Below, in pieces: positions 45,201 to 56,489 of a stretch of 64,000 nucleotides of DNA (its first letter is position 1; every line of letters begins with the position of its first letter). Source of the stretch: Calvatia gigantea. Taxonomy: Eukaryota; Basidiomycota; Agaricomycetes; Agaricales; Lycoperdaceae. The notes under the pieces were generated by a model. That model was not told the DNA's origin, did not search any database, and saw nothing but the letters and a program-made list of their open reading frames with translations. The translations under genes and the position numbers were made by a program. The stretch covers positions 1,550,001 to 1,614,000 of the forward strand of contig JACAAK010000008.1 of the NCBI GenBank assembly GCA_025093985.1, given 5' to 3'.

Positions 45201-46875
45201 GTTGGCGGACAAAGCATTTTAACGTGCTCGTCCATGCTCTGACTTTTAAACAGGTCTTCAAACTTGGGCGCGTGGACATGCACTTAACACAAGTGAAGGA
45301 ACGTTGATGCTAGAAGCAGGGCGCGATATATAGCAACGCGACTCCTCTATAAGAGAAATAGTATATGGCGGCAGTCGCTCGAGCCAGCGGCATATTTAAA
45401 CTATATTCTGAAGTATTTCCTGAAACGACATAATGGCGGTATTACCAGCTCATTATCCTTCTCCCCTTATTTCCCAGCTGCAAGGACGCAATTAGCGTTC
45501 TTCTCCTTGCTATCTTCTTTGGATATTTTTGTGAATGCCACAAATGCGGCGGCTCATTGCCTTAGCATGGCATAAAGTGCTTATAGCACATGAGCTATTC
45601 GTAGAAAGAGTAAAGCGGTAGTCGTTAGACGTGGAAGGGGTAAAGCGTTGAAGCCTAAGGCGAAGGAACAAACGGCGGGCTTCTCAAAGATATTTTCTAT
45701 ATCCCAGCTTTATTTGATTAAGCGGGCCTTAGCGGCTTATTGCTGCCAGCTTAAGTGAGTCAAATAGCTCAGGTATATGCTCATGGTGTGTTATACAATT
45801 CAAGGCGGGACTTGCCCAATTGACTTGAAACACAAGAACACAAGACTTATAATTTGCCTGACACTTGCAGTATTTATTGCAGTCACAAAGACCAGCTAAT
45901 TTACCAGCAAAGCAGAGCGTAGTGCTCAGCGTAGATGATACATCATATAGTAAATTACTGAGGCGGATCTGAAGAGAATCCCGGAAAGCCCAAAGTGTCG
46001 TCGTCGATCAGAGAGAATACCAGAACAGAGGTGGAGCAACCAGAGCGGAACAGTTCTGCTGCAACCCAGAATGGGGAGCGGACCTAGAGCGGTCGAACCA
46101 GACCAAAGATGTCGGTTTGCCAGATCAAAAACCAAGAACGGGTAACAACGTGTCAGCATCATGTAGGACTGCTGTGCGTAGTGCACGCGTTCACAACATG
46201 GGTCAGACAGGGTATCAAGTGGACCAAAGGCACCACTGTCTCCCAGGTTGAAAGCGACCGTAGCCTCCTCAAACTCTACCAGCGTTGCTAACGCAGTCCG
46301 AGTGAGCGGCGGTCAGGGCCCATAACCTGTTGAGAGAACGAGTAGACATCCCAATATAAGTTCACACTACCTAAGCGTGTAGGCGTCAGCGGTGGAGGGT
46401 AGTCGTATTCATCCGGGAGACAGTCCAGTAGGAGAGGCGCATGGTAGCGGACATAGTCCTGCTTATACCAGTGTACTCAGAGAGTCTTGAGGAGAGGGGA
46501 AGCGATGCTTAGTGAAGCTAGCGTAGAGCAGAGAAGACATAGTGTCTTACGCCAAAAGGCGTCGCATAGAAGCATACATACTACAATGCTACATAAGGGT
46601 ATATATACTAATATCCCTGGTCTGTGCACTCTAAACCCTTATACGGGTGAGGTCTAACTACCAGTAGCATAAGTGGAGCATACTGTGCACGTCCGCATGT
46701 ACTAGAAGGTTCCATGCATAGTATCTACCTGCTACTTACAGTGCAGTATCCTACGTGCGTAGTCTATAATAGTATCCGTTATTATCGACCCTCTGAAGGT
46801 GAAATACTCGAACCCCGTTTCAGCTATAAATAGACTGAACCAACGTAGTGGTACGGAGCGAGATTCAACAGAGCC

Positions 46876-47534
46876 CAACACTGTGTAACCATACAAACCA
46901 ATCACAAGAACCTTACATTTTGGAGAAAACCCCAAAATATCTCCAGAAGACAAGCCCAATGGCTCAGATTTCTAGTACACTTTGACTTCATAATTGAACA
47001 CATTCCTGGAATGAAAATACCAGCAGTAGATGTACTCTCACAAAGACCAGATCATACCCCCAACAATGACAATAACAATGAAAATGTTGTTGTTTTTCCA
47101 GAGGAAGTATTCCTCAATGCAATAATCATATTACCTGATGAACTATTCATCTCCCTGGTTGACCAAGAATTACAAGATGATATCACAAAATCATCTAAAT
47201 ATGATGAAGTTACTATGGAAGCCATGAAGCAACTTCTATCAGAATCATTGGAAGCAATCAACTTGAAATATGGAATCATTTCCATGTCATCTGGATACCT
47301 TATGACATTTGAAGGAAGAATCATCATTCCAGAGGATGTGAAACTCCACTGACATGTTATCCAATGATACCATGACCACCCTTCTGCCAGACACTCTGGA
47401 GAACAAGAAACTTACTGAATGGCCAAAGCCAAAGTATATTGGCTAGGAATGAGTACCTTCATACAAAATTATGTTCAAGGATGCAGTGCTTGCCAACAGT
47501 TCAAAATCAACTGAAACCCCACTCATCTGCTGTA
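46876..47534 (+). pseudogene. Chromovirus A2 pol: RNase H end and integrase zinc region
   Basis: Continues A2 after D1: TNHKNLTFWRKPQNISRRQA, then HFDFIIEHIPGMKIPAVDVL and SQRPDH, the RNase H end typical of Ty3/Gypsy. An acidic/Asn-rich linker follows, then HDHPSARHSGEQ with YWLGMSTFIQNYVQGCSACQ, the HHCC zinc site of integrase. The integrase core is missing: reading is lost at about 47,535, and the next recognisable A2 piece is the chromodomain at 56,160. Confidence 0.88.
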
Positions 47535-48035
47535 ATGGCAAAGTCATTTTCACACTTGAAAATCACTAATCTAAGGCATACAAGCCTAATCTAATAATTA
47601 CATCAAACCTTCCTGTAGTAGTATGACCTAATCTAAGAGCCCAACAGTATAATAAAAGAGTACTTGATCACTGTAGAACACTATGGCCATTGATGATGGA
47701 TAATGGCAGCTACAGGGTGACCACTGTGCTTAGCTAAAAGCAATTCTAACAGTGTACCATATGACCAGTTGTGATTCTGGCTGGACCAGGTGATAAAACC
47801 ATTCTAATGTGTCTATACAGAGCTGTTACATACTTAACCACAGACTAACTTTATTTCTCCTTAAACGTATTAACCTTCTATCTAGACTTTCCTATTTTCC
47901 CTTCTGTATACCCCAGTCCATTCTTTATTTATTTATCACATGTATTTCTACCTTTACTTCTTATGACTTGTCCTGAGTCATGTTCCTGTTTTACCCTCTC
48001 TATTTTCCCTCATCAAACTTCTGTCTACTCATCTC
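47535..48035 (+). repeat. Unassigned insert plus truncated A LTR
   Basis: 47,535-47,823 is AT-rich with no coding match seen. 47,824-48,035 is the 5' part of an A-type LTR (TGTTACATACTTAACCACAG ... GTCTACTCATCTC) cut by insertion of Gypsy C2. Nothing else was recognised. Confidence 0.6.
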
Positions 48036-48419
48036 TGTTGTGAACTTTCACTGATCATATTGCACTCCTTATTCGTCTATGTTCCTATCTCCTGTGTACC
48101 TGTTTCAGCTATTTCCTACTGAGCAATCTCCGAGTATGACTCCAACCAACTATAGTACCACCCCTATCGGATGTTTCATGTAGTTCCCCATCCATTCAAC
48201 TGGATGTTCCTGTAGTATTTAAGCATACATACATACTCCTGTATTCGGTACGCTTAACCACCTAGTTCTTCTCCCTTACTCGCCCTCAAGACTTAGCCTA
48301 AGCTGCAACCTGAGGTCTTATCAGACTAAGGTCGTAACATTTGGTTAAGCGTCCCCACCTCACCTTGCAAGGAGTAGGCTGAAAATAGGCCTGAACAGAA
48401 ATAACCCAGGAGCTAGTAT

Positions 48420-49535
48420 ATGAGCTCGAACCCAGACAAATACAGAGAACCAAATCTCAAAGTCACTGACAATGAATCCGAGACATCAGATGAAGAAGAA
48501 GCAGGGAACCCCGAAGTACCTGAAGAAACACATGACGAACCCAGAGCAAACCCAGTAGAAGAAGAAGTATTATCAGAACTTCTAAATGAACTCGACCTAG
48601 CAGAGGAAGAGGTAGCCCATCAGGAAAAATCAGACGAATCAAGCTCAGACAAAACAGAAACAGAAACAGACTCCGACATGACCAACAACACAGTAGTGTC
48701 CACAACAACACCTAGTGGGAAAGGCCTAGTGCTAGACCCAGGGTTTTTTGATGGTACCTGCACCAAGTTCGATGACTGGTGGAGAGCAATGACCCTCTTC
48801 ATGAAGTTTAACAAGATAGTCTCAGCAGACGATAAAGCCATAGCAGTCCTAGCCAGACTGCGAGGAGGAACTGCAGGAGCATATGCAGCTATGAGAGCAC
48901 CAGCCATCTTGAAATCTGAAGACTTAGTAGACTGGAAGGTCTTCTCCAAAGAATTCAGAAGGACCTTCTCAGACGACACCTCAAACAGCAAAGTGGAATG
49001 GCAGATCGAAAAATTCAAACAAGGAAACCGAAACACCACTGACTACCTAATCGAATTTGAAGTACTGAAAAGCAAAGCCAAGACTGATAGCAAGCACGCC
49101 ATGTTCCTACTTAGGAAGAATGCCCGACAGGATATCATACATATGATCACAGGCTATCCACCTTCAGCAAGACCAGACACATATGTGGAATGGAAGGAAG
49201 CCATACTGTCCGTCAGACAAGAATATGAAGCATCTGAATACCGAGGAGATAGAAAGACAAACACTGGTACCACCTATGGAGGAATGGGTGAACCTATGGA
49301 GATAGGAAGCAGGCATCATATCTTCAACAACAAAGGAGAGCCAAAATGCTACAATTGTGGCATTTTTGGTCACATCGCCAAAGACTGCAAAAGGCCCAAG
49401 GGGTTAATATGCTACAACTGCGGTAAAAAGGGACATATAGCCAAGGTCTGCACCACACCCAAGAAAATCCAAGTCTGAGGAGTAGAAGAAGCCACAAATG
49501 AAGATAGGAAGGATTTTTCTGAAGACTCCAAGTAG
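48420..49535 (+). pseudogene. Gypsy C2 gag, one nonsense codon
   Basis: 371 codons: MSSNPDKYREPNLKVTDNES; DPGFFDGTCTKFDDWWRAMT; two CCHC knuckles CYNCGIFGHIAKDC and CYNCGKKGHIAKVC. The only stop is TGA at 49,476-49,478 in KIQV-stop-GVEEA, where C3 has CGA (Arg). Ends TAG at 49,533. It carries no TACAGTA insertion between the knuckles and so is the empty-site reference for C1. Confidence 0.92.
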
Positions 49536-49544
49536 GCACTACCT

Positions 49545-52500
49545 CAAGAGTCAAAAAGCTTGTATCTAGGATATCAGACAAATTTTACACAATTCCTCAG
49601 AGAAGAAAGCGTGAACTGAATCTAAAAGGGAAAATACAAACGGCAGGAAAAGAGATAACAGTCAACACCATCGTAGACTCAGGGTGTACAACCAGCAGCA
49701 TCAGCAAAAAACTGGTAGACGAGGAAAGACTTCCTACCCAGAAGTTGGAACAACAAATTTTGGTACTAAACGTGGACAGGACACCTAACCAAGGCAGAAA
49801 AGTAACGGAGACCACCATGATTAACATCAACATCCAGGGACATAAGGAACAAATTGAGGCCTCAGTCATACAGCTACAAGACAGAGCAGAAATCTTTCTA
49901 GGACATGATTGGCTAGTCAAACACAACCCGGAGGTAGATTGGAACAATGGAGAAATCAAGTTCACTCAATGCCCACAGGGCTGCCAATTCCCCCATCAGA
50001 ACATTCCTATCACTGAAAAAATATGAAGCATAGTGACTACAGAAGACCTATGGAAGGAAGAAGACGAACCAGACCTGACCAAACCAGAAGACCTACCAGA
50101 CTATGTACAACCATTCATGCACTTATTTAACAAAACAACATTCGACAAGCTTCCAGAACAAACTGAATGGGACCACGAGATAGTCCTAACCAAAGATGCC
50201 CCAAAGGAAATAAGTGCAGGAACATACAACATGACGGTCAAGGAACAGGATGAACTCAAGTCATTCATCAAGAAGAACCTAGAATCGGGACGAATACGGC
50301 CATTGAAATCCCCATATGCAGCACCGACATTCTTCATCCCAAAGAAAGACAGATCCAAAAGGCTAATCCAAGATTACAGACGACTAAATAACATGGTAGT
50401 CAAAGACAAGACACCACTACCAAGAATTGGTGAAGTAATCGACAAGCTTGGAAAAGCAAAATACTTCAACAAGTTGGACATCATCTGGGGATACAATAAC
50501 GTCAGGATAAAAGAAGGAGATGAGTGGAAAGCCACCTTCCTCACCAATGAAGGACTCTTTGAACCAACAGTCATGTATTTTGGCCTAAGCAACTCACCAG
50601 GAACATTCTCCAGAATGATGACAAGCATCTTCCGCAACCTCTTACAAAACAGAGATATTGTAAACTATATGGATGACTTCGCCATCCTGGGAGATACCAA
50701 AGAGCAACTAAAAGAATGAACAATACAATTTCTAGAGCAAGCAGCCCAGTACAATTTATGCTTCAAGCGAACCAAGTGTATCTTTGATACAGAAGAAATC
50801 CCAATGCTAGGAGTTTAGGTAGGGCATGGATGAATTGAAATGGAAAAGGATAAAGTAAAATTGGTACGGGAGTGGCCCAAACCCAAGAACACCAAAGGAG
50901 TAGAAAGGTTCCTGGGTTTTGCAAACTACTATTGGCATTTCATCAAAAACTTCAGTACAATTGCAGGACCTCTAAACAAACTCAAAGGAGCAACCACATG
51001 GGAATGGACACAAGAACACCAGGACTCATTCAACTGGCTCAAAAAATGTATCACTGAAGAACCCATCCTGATATTACCACAGAGATATGGCCAATTCAGA
51101 GTAGAAGTGGATGCATCAGACTATGCATTAGGAGGGGTACTCTCACAGCTACAAGAAGGCAAATGGCACCCAATTGCTTTCACATCACGAACACTGTCAC
51201 CGGCAGAGCAGAATTATGAAATATACGACAAAGAGTTGCTAGCCATTGTCCACACCTTAAAGGAATGAAGACATTACCTTCTAAATGCTGAAGAACGATT
51301 CGAAATCTGGATGGACCATGAAAACCTCAAGTATTACCGAGAACCACAGAAGCTAAATGGACAACAAGCACAGTGGTATCTGCGACTGCAGGATTATGAC
51401 TTCATGCTATGACATGTACTTGGAAAGACAAACACGAAAGCCGACCTCCTATCCCGAATCCACCAAATGCCTGAAGGACAAGAAGACAAACTAGTCACCA
51501 TGATCTGAGAAAGCTGGTTACAGACAGAAGGCACAGACAGCATGGTACTCCTGCGAGCAGAATTGTTCATTGAACCAAACTTCCTAGAACAAATTTGAAG
51601 CCGAACTCAATGAGAAACGACAGTCCTAACTGAACTAAAGAGGCAAGGATCCCAACTCACTGAAGATGGTGGGATTATCTACAAACAGAATAGCGCATAC
51701 GTCCCGCCTGACCAGAAACTACGAGAAGAAATCCTAATACAGTACCATGACACCCCAGATGCAGGACACCCAGGACAACACAGGATGACAGAACTAATCA
51801 GCCGAGACTACTGGTGGCCATCAATACGAAAGGATGTAAAAAGATATATCTGAGGATGCCAAGCCTGCCAAAGAAACAAGTCAAGAACGACGCCGCTCAA
51901 ATCGCCACTACATCCCCTCCCAATATCAAATGGACCTTGGGAAGAAATCAGTGTTGACATGATCAGACCACTGCCAGAATCTAAAGGAAAAGACGCAATA
52001 CTAGTCATTGTGGACTGCTTCACAAAAATGATACAACTCACAGCGACAACTACGGATGCGTCATCTAAAGACATTGCAAGGATATATCGAGATGAAATAT
52101 GGAAGCTACATGGATTACCGAGGAAAGTACTCAGTGACCGAGGACCTCAATTCGCATTAGAATTCACCAAGGAGTTATTCAAGGGGCTCGGTATTGAATG
52201 AAACCTATCAACAGCATACCATCTGCAAACAGATGGACAAACCGAATGCATCAACAGAGAAGTGGAAACCTACATCCACCTGTACTGCAACTATGACCAG
52301 GACGACTGGGCGGAGTGGCTCTCCATTGCAGAATTTCAGTACAATGACAAGTAACATGGAGGAACACAGGAGACACCATTCTTCTTAAACTACAGAAGGA
52401 ATCCATGGAAAGGCAAGAACAAGCCGACAACAAACAATCCCGTTGCCACAGCATTCCTGGAACAACTACAGGGTGCCCGAGACAATGCCTCATCAGCACT

Positions 52501-53056
52501 ACGGACATACCAAGAAAAGATGAAACAGCAACATGATTGCAGTAGAACCCATGCCAACACATATCAAACAGGAGATAAAGTATGGCTAGAGAACACCAAT
52601 ATCCAGACCAATTAATCATCAAAGAAGCTAGGCCAAAAACAGTATGGACCTTTCCTTATTAAGGAAAAGATAGGAGAAGCAGCATATCGGCTAGTGCTAC
52701 TGAACGGATGGGCCATCCACGACGTATTCAATGAACAACTCCTGTCACCAGTGCACCAGCCAGAGTTTCCAAGTCAAAAACAGCCATCAGTGCCAGACCC
52801 AGTTATCATCAACAATGAAGAAGAATACAAAGTAGAGGAGATCTGTGGATGGCGAAAACGAGGAAGGGGTTATCAATTCCTGGTCCATTGGAAGGGGTAT
52901 AGTAATGAAGAAGATACGTGGACAGCAGAGTCCAATTTAGAAAATGTGAAAGACACCATAAGGGACTACCTAAAAAGGCATCCAGAGGATACCCATAAAA
53001 GAGGGGGCAGAAAACACAAAAAAGCATCAAACAAACAACCCAGACAGAGAAACTAA
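49545..53056 (+). pseudogene. Gypsy C2 pol with chromodomain
   Basis: Protease: FLGHDWLVKHNPEVDW. RT in one open frame 50,033-50,719: YAAPTFFIPKKDRSKRLIQD, GLSNSPGTFSRM, YMDDFAILG. RNase H: DASDYALGGVLSQ. Integrase: GCQACQRNKS, VLSDRGPQFALEF and QTDGQTECINRE. Chromodomain: GYQFLVHWKGYSNEEDTW (about 52,870-53,000). Stops are few compared with C1 and nearly all TGA at Arg/Trp codons. Confidence 0.92.
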
Positions 53057-53062
53057 ACAGAC

Positions 53063-53872
53063 ATGCCCACCTTCCAATCTAACCGTATCACTATTGACTC
53101 CCTCGTTCATCCCATACCCACCAGAATCTCCTCCCTGCCATTCCCCAAACCAAGCAACAGCCAAGTACCTGCCCCCCAGGGAACCTGCTTCAATCTCACT
53201 AAAACACCATCCCCGGTACAAGGCCTCCTTGAAGCCTTACTCAAAGACGTCAACAAGGCAACCAACAGTGAAATCAAAAACATTACCACCCAGAACAAAT
53301 GACTGGTAGTAAACTGGCACATTACCCTCACCACTGCTTGCATCACCTTCACTGATATAGCTCACCGACATAGCTATGAAATTACTTGGAAGGGACAAGT
53401 CAAATGAAGACCCCGACATCAACACCTTGGTCAACAGGATTCACATCACCCTTTCCAAACTATACGACACCGTTAACCCCACGCTGCCAACCTGCGCTGA
53501 TACCTCCATGGATGAGGAAGCCACAGTTTCAATGAAAGAAGAAGTTAATATCCTCCGCCATTTCATAAAAACCATCACACCACCACAGCTCATATCGGTT
53601 TTTCTTCCACCCGCAAGATTCCACACTGTATTGCCAGGACAAGAAAAGGACCAACACTATTGGAACTCAATAGTCAAGAATTACTGGTACAGCTCCATTA
53701 CCACCAACTTCCCATACAATGGTGTCCCAGTCCCTATCCGACAAGATGGATGAAGCCACTCACCCGTCTTCTTAGTGTGTTCCAACAAAGGAAAGTTCCT
53801 CATCACTGCCACTAAAAAAGCACTTGCCACCGCAGTAGTAAACAGAGACTTCGATGAGCTTCCTGAGGCATG
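53063..53872 (+). pseudogene. Gypsy C2 third ORF (unknown function)
   Basis: MPTFQSNRITIDSLVHPIPT start, closely matching the C1 third ORF, including QGTCFNLTKTPSPVQGLLEA and ITPPQLISVFLPPARF. An internal deletion of about 165 bp at about 53,355 joins two GAYATAG-like sequences. It ends before the purine tract at 53,880-53,890. Position and conservation show the ORF belongs to the family rather than being a chance frame. Confidence 0.75.
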
Positions 53873-54195
53873 AAGCCTAATTGGGGGGTATTGTTGTGAA
53901 CTTTCACTGATCATATTGTGCTCCTTATTCGTCTACATGCCTATCTCCTGTGTACCTGTTTCAGCTATTTTCTACTGAGCGATCTCCGAGTATGACTCCA
54001 ACCAACTACAGTGCCACCCCTATCAGATGTTTCATGTAGTTCCCCATCCATTCAACTGGATGTTCCTGTAGTATTTAAGTGTACATACATACTCCTGTAT
54101 TTGGTATGCTTAACTACCTAGTTCTTCTCCCTTACTCGCCCTCAAGACTTAGCCTAAGCTGTAACCTGAGGTCTTATCAGACTAAGGTCATAACA

Positions 54196-56159
54196 AGAGC
54201 GGTCTAAAGAATTTCTTAAGGAATTCATCGGCATATTGCATCGTATGGTGCTATACACATCCTCTTTCTTGATTATAGTTGCTAAATGGTGCGCACGAAT
54301 CCTAATCATGGATGGCGACTTCCATAAAGCCAAACTTCCTTAAAGCAATCATTGTATTCCTGTAGTTGGCAGACAAAGCATTTTAACATGCTCATCCATG
54401 CTCTGACTTAAAACAGGTCTTCAAACTTGGGCACGTGAACATGTGCTTAACACAAGTGAAGTAACATTGGTGCTGGAAGCAGGGTGCGATATATAGTAAC
54501 GCAGCTCCTCTATAAGAGAAATAGTATATGGTGGCAATCGCTCAAGCCAGCAACATATTTAAACTATATTCTGAAGTATTTCCTGAAACAACATAATGGC
54601 AGTATTACCAGCTCATTATCCTTCTCCCCTTATTTCCCAGCTGCAAGGACACAATGAGTGTTCTTCTCCTTGCTATCTTCTTTGGATATTTTTGTGAATG
54701 CTGCAAGTGCTGCTACTATTGGCATAATGCCATGGTTTTATTGGTGCTGCAAGCCTTGTGGCTGCTGTCTACCATACCAGTGTAAGCGCTGCAAATGCAG
54801 TGGCCCATTGCCTTAGTGTGGCAAAAAGTGCTTGAAGCACATGAGCTATCCATAGAAAGAATAAAGCGGTAGTCGAATAGACATAGAAGGGGTAAAGCAT
54901 TGAAGCCTAAAGTGAAGGAACGAACAGTGGACTTCTCAAAGATATTTTCTATATCCCAGCTTTATATAATTAAGCAGGTCTTAGTGGCTTATTACTGCCA
55001 GCTTAAGTGAATCAAATAGCTCAGGTATATGCTCATGGTGTGTTATGGAACTCAAGGCAGGACTTGCCCAATTGACTTGAAACACTAGAACACAAGGCTT
55101 ATAATCTTCCTGATACTGTGGTATTTATTGTGGTCACTAAAACCAGCTAATTTGACCAGCAAAGTGGAGTATAATGCTCAGTGTAAGTGATACATCATAT
55201 AGTAAATTACTGAAGCAGATCTTGAAGAGAATCCCAGAAAGCCCAAAGCAGTTGTTGTTGATCAGAGAGAGAATACCAGAACAGAGGTGGAGCAACCAAA
55301 GCGGAACAGTTCTGCTGCAACCCAGAATGGGGAGCAGACCTAAAGCGGTTGAACCAGACTGAAGATGACAGTTTGCCAGATCAAAAACCAAGAACAGGTA
55401 ACAATGTGTCAGCATCATGTAGGACTGCTATGCATAATGCACGCATTCACAACATGGGTTAGACAGGATATCAAGTGGACCAAAGGCACCACTGTCTCCT
55501 AGGTTGAAAGCGACTGTAGCCTCCTCAAACTCTACCAGCATTGCTAACACAGTCCGAGTGAGCAGTGGTCAGGGCCCATAACCTGTTGAGAGAATGAGTA
55601 GAGATCCTAATATAATTCACACTACCTAAGTGTGTAGGCGTCAGCGGTGGAGGGTAGTCGTATTCATCTGGGAGATGGTCCAGTAGGAAAGATGCATGGT
55701 AGCAGACATAGTCCTGCTTATACCAGTGTACTTAGAGAGTCTTGAGGAGAGAGGAAGCAATGCTTAGAGAAGCTAGCATAGAGAGGAGAGAAGACATAGT
55801 GTCTTAGCCCGAAGGCCTACCTAAAAGGCATACAAGCCAAGAGGTGTACCCTAGAGGCATACATACTACAATGCTACATAAGGGTATATATATACTAATA
55901 TCCCTGGTCTGTGCACTCTAAACCCTTATATGGGTGAGGTCTAACTACCAGTAGCATAATTGGAGCATACTGTGTACGACACATGTACTAAAAGGTTCCA
56001 TGTGGAGGGTATAACCAACTACCAGAAGGGCGGTACAACTACTGCATACATAGTCCATGATGGTCCATTATTATTGACCCTCTAAAGGTGAAATACTTGA
56101 ACCCCATTTCAGCTATAAATAGACTGAACCAACATAGTGGTACAGAGTGAGATTCAATA
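54196..56159 (-). mobile_element. D2: truncated, CpG-decayed relative of D1
   Basis: Matches D1 45,031-46,870: interior 54,196-55,583, then LTR 55,584-56,159 (576 bp; TGTTGAGAGAATGAGTAGAG ... GAGATTCAATA). CpGs of D1 are commonly TG or CA here. The interior has a short extra segment near 54,710-54,790. The hairpin array part is missing. The left end abuts Gypsy C2 without a TSD. Confidence 0.8.
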
Positions 56160-56366
56160 CATGGACCCAATCCTGAACCACCCTTTCCTGACATAATAGA
56201 AGGAGAAGAAGAATACAAAATTGAAGGTATTCTGAACTACTGAACTAAAAACAGACAAAGGGAATATTACATCAAGTGGAAAGGTTATGACCATGAAGAG
56301 AACTCTTGGGAAAATGAAGCACAACTGTTACCACATGCCCAAGAACTTCTACAAAAATACCAATAG
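56160..56366 (+). pseudogene. Chromovirus A2 chromodomain
   Basis: EPPFPDIIEGEEEYKIEGIL, a TGA, then REYYIKWKGYDHEENSWENE and LLPHAQELLQKYQ-stop: a canonical chromodomain with the aromatic cage region. It is the C-terminus of the A2 integrase. Confidence 0.88.
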
Positions 56367-56489
56367 GAACACTAACTAAACACCACCCTACCTAAATGAT
56401 GAAAAGAACATAAATAGCCAGGACAAAGTCCAAGTCACTTATTCTCCTAACTTACTCTGACATCTCCACAACATTCCCAAATTGAATCA

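Larger units (their letters stand above)
40187..46870 (-). mobile_element. D1: coding-poor Copia-related LTR element, TSD GAGCC
   Basis: LTRs 40,187-40,729 and 46,328-46,870 (543 bp each) differ at nine positions, all transitions. GAGCC flanks it (40,182-40,186; 46,871-46,875). Read on the minus strand, it shares with Copia B the first ~55 bp of the LTR (TGTTGAATCTCGCTCCGTAC), the primer-site region GGTTATGGGCCCTGACCGCC, about 190 bp of leader, and the end CTTCAAGTGAGGAGGAG before the 3' LTR. Its 5.6-kb interior has no recognisable gag or pol; the longest frames are about 130 codons. It is best described as a non-autonomous (LARD-like) partner of the Copia B family. It holds the hairpin array at 41,437-42,120 and five copies of a 21-nt motif. 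Confidence 0.88.
48036..54195 (+). mobile_element. Ty3/Gypsy chromovirus C2, LTR to LTR
   Basis: LTRs 48,036-48,339 and 53,892-54,195 (304 bp each). Internal order as in C1. The left flank ends ATCTC in an A LTR; the right flank starts AGAGC in D2. The flanks do not form a TSD, so one side has been rearranged since insertion. It is somewhat better preserved than C1. Confidence 0.9.

Noticed and set aside
48036..54195. TSD for Gypsy C2
   Set aside because: Left flank ATCTC and right flank AGAGC do not match; the right flank is a truncated D2, so the original site has been lost.
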